From NCBI GenBank assembly GCA_009918865.1, contig RGCY01000030.1, positions 1 through 10,020 on the forward strand: 10,020 nt of DNA, given 5' to 3'. Origin of the DNA: Actinomycetota bacterium (GTDB lineage Bacteria > Actinomycetota > Actinomycetes > S36-B12 > UBA5976). Both the position numbers and the translations under genes were made by a program. Position 1 is the stretch's first letter. Each line of letters opens with the position of its first letter. Shown in pieces: positions 5,968 through 10,020 of this stretch. A model generated the notes under the pieces. The model ran no database searches. It saw nothing but the letters and a program-made list of their open reading frames with translations, and had not been told where the DNA came from.

Positions 5968-8637
5968 CTAACGTGCGCGGACTAGCCCACGCGCCACGAA
6001 GGGCAGGATGCCGCCATGGCGGTAGTAGTCAGCTTCGCCCGGCGTGTCGATGCGCAGCCGCGCCTCAAAGGTGTGGCTGGTTCCATCCGCACGCGTGGCA
6101 GTCACCGTCAGAGTGCGCGGCGTGGTGCCTTCATTGAGCACAGTCACCCCTGAAATGTCGAAGGTCTCGGTTCCAGTCAGACCCAACGATTCGGCAGTCT
6201 GACCTTCCAAGAACTGCAACGGCAGCACACCCATGCCGATGAGGTTGCTGCGGTGGATGCGCTCATACGACTCAGCTAGGACTGCTTTCACGCCCAATAG
6301 TGCGGTGCCCTTCGCCGCCCAGTCACGCGATGAACCACTGCCATATTCCTTGCCTGCGAGCACCACCAACGGCACCGCTGCGGCGGCGTAGGCCTGGGCT
6401 GCGTCGTAAATGCTGGTGGTGCTGCCATCGAGATGATTCACCGTCACGCCACCGGTCATTTCAGGCGTTAGTTTGTTGCGTAGTCGGATGTTTGCAAATG
6501 TGCCGCGAATCATCACCTCATGGTTACCGCGACGCGCGCCGTATGAGTTGAAGTCTTTCGGCGTCACACCATGCTCTTGCAAGTAGCGACCGGCAGGACT
6601 ATCTGCCTTGATGGAACCTGCAGGTGAAATGTGGTCTGTGGTCACTGAGTCGCCAAGGAATGCCAAGACTCGCGCGCCAGCGATATCACTGACTGGTGTG
6701 GGTTCCATGGTCATCCCGGCGAAGTAGTCAGGTTTACGCACATACGTTGAGTCAACATCCCAGGCGAAAGTCTCCCCTGCCGGAGTTGGCAGACTGCGCC
6801 AACGCTCATCACCATCAAACACTGACGCGTACTCACGCACAAACGTTTCTCGATCCAAAGCCGATGCCACAACCGCATCCACTTCTTCACTGCTCGGCCA
6901 GATATCTCGCAAGAACACGGGATTGCCCTGTGCATCGCTGCCCAACGGTTCGTTCTGAAGATCAATGTTCATGGTGCCTGCAATTGCATACGCCACAACG
7001 AGTGGCGGGCTCGCAAGGTAGTTCATCTTCACATCTGGATTGATGCGACCTTCAAAGTTGCGGTTACCTGAAAGCACCGAGGCTACAGCGAGGTCGTGCT
7101 CATTCACTGCAGCGCTGATTTCTTGAGGTAGCGGTCCAGAGTTACCGATGCAGGTGGTGCAGCCATAGCCAACGACATCGAAACCAAGTGAGTTCAAAGG
7201 CTCAACGAGCCCTGCGCGTTGGTAGTAATCCATCACCACCCGTGAACCCGGGGCCAGCGTGGTCTTGACCCAAGGTTTACTGCGTAAACCTCGTGCTGCT
7301 GCATTGCGAGCAAGCAGACCTGCAGCAATCATCACAGAGGGATTGGATGTGTTGGTGCACGAAGTGATGGCCGCGACAACTACGGCACCGTGACCAAACT
7401 CGGCGGTGCTGCCATCGGGCATGACAGTGGCGTAGGTGTCACCGGCATGGGCGCCATCAGCAATGTAGCCCTTGATGTCAGCGGCAAAACGTTGTTGCGA
7501 CTGCGCAAGCGGCACCCGGTCTTGCGGCCGCTTGGGTCCTGCTAACGATGGCTCAACTGTGCCAAGGTCAAGTTCGAGTAATTCAGAGAACACTGGCTCA
7601 TGTTCTGGGTCATGCCACAAACCTTGTTCCTTTGCATACGCTTCAACGAGCGCAACCTGCTCATCACTGCGGCCAGTCAGGCGCAAGTAGTCCAAGGTCA
7701 CAGCATCAATTGGGAAAATCGCGCAGGTGCTGCCGTATTCCGGGCTCATGTTGCCGATGGTTGCGCGATTGGCCGCAGAAACTGCGGCAACCGACTCGCC
7801 ATAGAACTCAACGAACTTGCCGACGACACCGTGCTTGCGAAGCATTTCGGTGATGACGAGCACAAGATCTGTGGCAGTGGTGCCGGGGCGCAGTGAGCCG
7901 CCGAGTTTGAAACCAACAACTCGCGGAATCAGCATGGACACCGGCTGGCCAAGCATCGCGGCTTCGGCTTCAATGCCGCCGACCCCCCAACCGAGCACAC
8001 CAAGCCCGTTAACCATCGTGGTGTGTGAGTCGGTGCCCACAACTGTGTCTGGATATGCGCGACCATCACGCACCATCACGATTCGTGCCAAGTGTTCAAT
8101 GTTCACCTGGTGCACAATCCCTGTGCCGGGCGGCACAACTTTGAATTCACTAAATGCGGTTTGCCCCCAGCGCAGGAATTGGTAGCGCTCGAGGTTTCGT
8201 TGGTATTCCAATCCAACATTGAGGTCATAAGCCTGCGCGGTTCCGAAGTGGTCTGCGATGACTGAGTGGTCAATCACCAATTCCGCCGGTGCCAAGGGAT
8301 TCACCGACGCAGGGTTACCACCGAGCGCCGCAACCGCTTCACGCATGGCCGCAAGGTCCACCACACATGGCACGCCGGTGAAGTCCTGCATCAACACGCG
8401 AGCGGGGGTGAACTGAATGTCAACACTCGGTTCAGCCGCAGGCTCCCAATCAGCGAGCGCGCGAATGTGTTCAGCAGTGATGTTCGCGCCATCTTCGGTG
8501 CGCAACAGGTTCTCAAGCAGCACCTTCAGGCTGAAGGGCAAGCGAGATGCCTGCGGAAGTGCCGCAAGTCGGTAAATTTCATACGTCGCGCCGTGGCAGT
8601 CCCAGTTGGTCCGGGCGTTGAAGGAATTCGGGTTCAT
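5968..8637 (-). CDS. acnA: Aconitate hydratase A
   Basis: An 889-residue [4Fe-4S] enzyme interconverting citrate and isocitrate through cis-aconitate in the TCA cycle, cytoplasmic. The three cluster cysteines are seen at Cys427 (in AITSCTNTSNP), Cys493 and Cys496 (in GYGCTTCIGNSG). This is the C-x65-C-x2-C spacing of the AcnA/IRP1 subfamily. Other conserved runs include VGTDSHTTMVNGLGVLGWGVGG in the N-terminal third, and GDSVTTDHISPAG and EYGSGSSRDWAAKG in the swivelling C-terminal domain. The length is at the lower end of the family's roughly 890-940 residues, and no gap is obvious. The start at ATG 8637 is supported by GGAGG (minus strand, 8646-8642) 4 nt upstream. A perfect 18-bp palindrome lies about 75 bp upstream, suggesting transcriptional control. 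A homologous IRE-binding moonlighting role is known for the family but cannot be inferred here. Confidence 0.97.
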   Translation of the reverse strand: MNPNSFNARTNWDCHGATYEIYRLAALPQASRLPFSLKVLLENLLRTEDGANITAEHIRALADWEPAAEPSVDIQFTPARVLMQDFTGVPCVVDLAAMREAVAALGGNPASVNPLAPAELVIDHSVIADHFGTAQAYDLNVGLEYQRNLERYQFLRWGQTAFSEFKVVPPGTGIVHQVNIEHLARIVMVRDGRAYPDTVVGTDSHTTMVNGLGVLGWGVGGIEAEAAMLGQPVSMLIPRVVGFKLGGSLRPGTTATDLVLVITEMLRKHGVVGKFVEFYGESVAAVSAANRATIGNMSPEYGSTCAIFPIDAVTLDYLRLTGRSDEQVALVEAYAKEQGLWHDPEHEPVFSELLELDLGTVEPSLAGPKRPQDRVPLAQSQQRFAADIKGYIADGAHAGDTYATVMPDGSTAEFGHGAVVVAAITSCTNTSNPSVMIAAGLLARNAAARGLRSKPWVKTTLAPGSRVVMDYYQRAGLVEPLNSLGFDVVGYGCTTCIGNSGPLPQEISAAVNEHDLAVASVLSGNRNFEGRINPDVKMNYLASPPLVVAYAIAGTMNIDLQNEPLGSDAQGNPVFLRDIWPSSEEVDAVVASALDRETFVREYASVFDGDERWRSLPTPAGETFAWDVDSTYVRKPDYFAGMTMEPTPVSDIAGARVLAFLGDSVTTDHISPAGSIKADSPAGRYLQEHGVTPKDFNSYGARRGNHEVMIRGTFANIRLRNKLTPEMTGGVTVNHLDGSTTSIYDAAQAYAAAAVPLVVLAGKEYGSGSSRDWAAKGTALLGVKAVLAESYERIHRSNLIGMGVLPLQFLEGQTAESLGLTGTETFDISGVTVLNEGTTPRTLTVTATRADGTSHTFEARLRIDTPGEADYYRHGGILPFVARGLVRAR

Positions 8638-8641
8638 GCTG

Positions 8642-8646
8642 CCTCC
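8642..8646 (-). promoter_or_regulatory. Ribosome binding site of acnA
   Basis: Read on the minus strand this is GGAGG, 4 nt before the ATG at 8637. The spacing is short but usable, and the site fixes the acnA start. Confidence 0.65.
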
Positions 8647-8710
8647 GCTCGTGGGCTGAGCCCTAGGGGCATGACCCTACGGATGTGTTCGAGAACTCAC
8701 ATCAGCAATT

Positions 8711-8728
8711 TATCTTGACATCAAGATA
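8711..8728. promoter_or_regulatory. 18-bp palindromic operator candidate upstream of acnA
   Basis: TATCTTGA-CA-TCAAGATA is a perfect inverted repeat with 8-bp arms. It starts two bases from the stop codon (8733-8731) of the upstream methyltransferase remnant and about 75 bp before the acnA start. The symmetry and length suit a dimeric winged-helix or TetR/MarR-type repressor. I recall a MarR-family regulator, TamR, acting on the aconitase promoter in Streptomyces coelicolor, and this site is a candidate for that type of control. The exact TamR motif is from memory and needs checking. No regulator gene for it is present in the window. Confidence 0.6.
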
Positions 8729-8730
8729 TC

Positions 8731-8844
8731 TTAGCCGCAGCCACCCGAACAGTCCTGCGAGCCAGGGCGAAACACCCCTAAGAGCTCCACATGCCCGGTC
8801 ATCGGAAACATGTCGAGCACCGCAACCGATGCCAAGTGGTAGCC
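8731..8844 (-). pseudogene. C-terminal remnant of a TrmA/RlmD-type RNA methyltransferase
   Basis: The last about 30-37 codons of the 8994-8731 ORF read LASVAVLDMFPMTGHVELLGVF, followed by a short Cys/Gly-rich end (DCSGGCG). The D-x-FP-x-T-x-HVE run is the C-terminal signature of the TrmA/RumA family of SAM-dependent RNA uridine-5 methyltransferases. The SAM domain, the catalytic cysteine and any TRAM domain, several hundred residues in all, are missing. In actinomycetes such a gene is a plausible neighbour upstream of acnA on the same strand, which fits this half belonging with the left part of the window. Upstream of about codon 53 (near 8838) the reading frame switches to TetR-like sequence. 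The remnant is too short to be functional. It is either a truncated gene at an assembly join or a real recombination scar. Confidence 0.7.
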
Positions 8845-8845
8845 G
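8824..8845. other. Junction between methyltransferase and TetR sequence
   Basis: Within these about 20 bases the minus-strand frame passes from TetR sequence (GEHGY) to methyltransferase sequence (LASVAVLDMFP). The shared-looking GY-x-LASV stretch, compatible with both families, suggests the join occurred in a short region of identity. Gene content and codon choice differ on the two sides. Confidence 0.6.
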
Positions 8846-8994
8846 TGCTCCCCGAAAACGGCCAGGCCGGCCTCGATCAGGCGGCTGTGGCGCTGGCGCT
8901 GGCGCTCGTCGGAGTCCACCCCGCCGTAGCGCCGCCCGGGGCTCCCCGGGTTGGATGGCGGCTCAGGGTTAACCCGGTTTTTGGAAACGGTCAT
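8824..8994 (-). pseudogene. N-terminal fragment of a TetR-family regulator
   Basis: From ATG 8994, the first about 53 residues run through a Pro/Gly-rich leader to RRYGGVDSDERQRQRHSRLI, then EAGLAVFGEHGY. This is the start of a TetR helix-turn-helix domain (helix 1 and the entry to helix 2). The rest of the DNA-binding domain and the whole ligand domain are missing, since the frame runs into RNA methyltransferase sequence at about GYHLASV. TetR proteins opening with RRYGGV next to an SDR gene are familiar from Burkholderiales, and the divergent SDR at 9183 fits that. The TTG at 9000 is in frame, but ATG 8994 is the more likely start. No Shine-Dalgarno is visible. The fragment as it stands cannot bind DNA as a normal TetR dimer. 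Confidence 0.68.
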
Positions 8995-9023
8995 TGTCAA
9001 ATACCATTTTGAAATTGACCGTT
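8986..9023. promoter_or_regulatory. Inverted repeat over the tetR start, probable TetR operator
   Basis: The 16-bp arms AACGGTCATTGTCAAA (8986-9001) and the reverse complement of 9008-9023 (AACGGTCAATTTCAAA) match at 14 of 16 positions around a 6-bp spacer. The site covers the tetR start codon and a TTGACC hexamer (9015-9020) that could be a -35 for the rightward SDR. A second symmetry, ATTTTGA (9006-9012) with TCAAAAT (9025-9031), overlaps it. This is the usual location for a TetR autoregulatory operator between divergent genes. The remaining 9032-9182 leader shows no other clear feature. Confidence 0.55.
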
Positions 9024-9172
9024 GTCAAAATCTGCGTGCATTGTGTGCTGCAGCCATGCGACGGTCCGTGGAACGGTGTGGTGGATCGGCACTCGGTGTG
9101 TCCAGCCAGAGATTTTCGCATCCCTGCGGCCTTTTGGGGCTGCCTGCCGTGGCGACCTTGTGAGTGCGTACC

Positions 9173-9180
9173 GAGGAAAG
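9173..9180 (+). promoter_or_regulatory. Ribosome binding site of the SDR gene
   Basis: GAGGAAAG lies just before ATG 9183, with its AGGA core 5 nt from the start codon. It supports this start and indicates conventional leadered translation. Confidence 0.7.
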
Positions 9181-9182
9181 AC

Positions 9183-10020
9183 ATGAAAGACTTCAAGAAC
9201 AAAGTCGCGGCCATCACCGGTGCCGCATCCGGCATGGGCCGTACCCTGGCGCTGGAGCTGGCGCGCCGCGGCTGCCACCTCTCGCTGAGCGATGTCAACG
9301 AGACGGGCCTGGCCGAAACCGCCGCCATGGCCAGCAAGCTGGGCGTGAAAGTGACCACCGCCAAAGTCAATGTGGCCGACCGCGAGGCCATGGTGGCCTG
9401 GGCCGACCAGAGCGCCCGCGATCATGGCAAGGTCAACCTGATCTTCAACAACGCTGGTGTGGCCCTGGGGGCCTTCGTTGAGACGGTCAAGCCGGAAGAC
9501 TTCCAATGGATCATGGGCATCAATTTCTGGGGCGTGGTCTGGGGCACGCAAGCTTTCCTGCCGCACCTCAAGCGCGCTGGTGAAGGCCATGTCATCAACA
9601 CCTCCAGCCTGTTTGGCTTGCTGGCATCGCCCACCCAGGGCACCTACAACAGCAGCAAGTTCGCGGTGCGTGGTTTCACAGAAGCCCTGCGCCAGGAACT
9701 CGACATGGCCAAGTCCGGCGTCAGCGCCACCTGCGTGCATCCGGGCGGCATCCGCACCAACATCGCTCGCACCGCCAAGATGGACGAGAGCATGGAGCGC
9801 GCCACGGGCGGTCAGGCCGAGGCCGCCCGTTCGCGCTTTGACAAAATGCTCAACGTCACCACCGCCGAGAGTGCTGCGCTGCAAATCCTGAAGGCCGTGG
9901 AACGCAACCAGCGCCGCGTGCTGGTCGGCCCCGATGCCAAGTTGATGGACTTCGTCGTGCGCATGTTGGGCTCCTGGTACCAGCCGGGCTCGGTGTGGCT
10001 GTCGCGCAAACTCATGAAGG
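9183..10020 (+). CDS. Short-chain dehydrogenase/reductase (3' end beyond window)
   Basis: The first 279 codons of a classical SDR oxidoreductase; the frame is open at the window end, so the C terminus is missing. Rossmann-fold markers are TGAASGMG at 12-19 for cofactor binding and NNAG at 89-92. The catalytic residues are Asn114, Ser142, Tyr155 and Lys159 (YNSSK), with PGGIRT at 187-192 after the active site. Asp37 at the end of the second strand suggests NAD(H) over NADP(H), by family rule. The substrate cannot be told. Similar proteins are annotated loosely as oxidoreductases or acetoin dehydrogenase-like, and some act in lipid or alcohol metabolism. It is divergent from the TetR fragment, which probably regulated it in its native genome. 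Codon choice (GCC, CTG, GGC rich) differs from the genes left of 8840 and suggests a betaproteobacterial origin. Confidence 0.93.
   Translation, partial: MKDFKNKVAAITGAASGMGRTLALELARRGCHLSLSDVNETGLAETAAMASKLGVKVTTAKVNVADREAMVAWADQSARDHGKVNLIFNNAGVALGAFVETVKPEDFQWIMGINFWGVVWGTQAFLPHLKRAGEGHVINTSSLFGLLASPTQGTYNSSKFAVRGFTEALRQELDMAKSGVSATCVHPGGIRTNIARTAKMDESMERATGGQAEAARSRFDKMLNVTTAESAALQILKAVERNQRRVLVGPDAKLMDFVVRMLGSWYQPGSVWLSRKLMK

Noticed and set aside
5964..5979. CGCGC/GCGCG inverted repeat at the acnA stop as a terminator between acnA and dxs
   Set aside because: Only 5-bp arms of simple alternating GC, overlapping the stop codon and not followed by a T-run on the minus strand.
8661..8679. 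CCCTAGGG palindrome and TAGGG/CCCTA repeat in the acnA leader
   Set aside because: Short arms (4-5 bp) of the kind expected by chance. There is no link to a known site, and the 18-bp palindrome nearby is far stronger.
8731..8994. A genuine 87-residue TetR-methyltransferase fusion protein
   Set aside because: Neither half contains a complete functional domain, and the join sits at a short identity between differing genomic backgrounds, so an artefact or scar is much more likely.
8997..9884. A 295-codon minus-strand frame opposite the SDR gene
   Set aside because: The plus-strand SDR has every catalytic motif in place. The antisense frame is Gly/His/Ala-rich and matches nothing I know.
1..10020. 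CRISPR arrays, tRNA/rRNA genes, insertion sequences, toxin-antitoxin or defence genes
   Set aside because: I looked for spaced repeats, tRNA-like cloverleaf ends, transposase motifs and terminal repeats and found none. Apart from the junction, the content is ordinary metabolic genes.

Overview
The window holds two stretches that look like they come from different bacteria. Positions 1 to about 8840 read as an actinobacterial chromosome of moderately high GC. The support is a DUF3000 protein, a degenerate receiver/LuxR-type regulator, a DEDDy RNase D with HRDC domains, an IdeR/DtxR-type iron box, and actinobacterial-type Dxs and aconitase. From about 8840 to the end the sequence is richer in GCC/CTG/GGC codons and carries the start of a TetR regulator divergent from a short-chain dehydrogenase. 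That arrangement is typical of Burkholderiales (Betaproteobacteria). Both lineages are common together in freshwater plankton, so a metagenome-derived contig is plausible. Lineage assignments are from family resemblance by eye only.

Layout: a plus-strand group of DUF3000 (41-637), LuxR-type regulator (688-1308) and RNase D (1336-2823). Next comes an iron-box-controlled FTR1/EfeU-type iron permease (3033-3977), ending at a hairpin shared with the convergent minus-strand genes. On the minus strand lie acnA (8637-5968) followed 42 bp later by dxs (5925-4045). Upstream of acnA is a perfect 18-bp palindrome. It abuts the stop codon of what remains of an RNA methyltransferase gene, only about its last 30 codons. 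That remnant is joined in frame to the first about 53 codons of a TetR gene, giving an apparent 87-residue ORF (8994-8731). A partial SDR gene (9183 to window end) runs rightwards.

Function: the left part is housekeeping, covering RNA processing, iron uptake, isoprenoid precursor synthesis (DXP entry step) and the TCA cycle. Three candidate operators stand out: a 17-bp palindrome on the start of the LuxR-type gene, the iron box before the permease, and the 18-bp palindrome before aconitase. A fourth inverted repeat overlaps the tetR start.

I see no convincing new multi-gene system. The most striking structure is the methyltransferase/TetR junction. I read it primarily as a chimeric assembly join (or, less likely, a real recombination scar), so the last about 1.2 kb should not be used to infer the biology of the actinobacterium without read-level checking.
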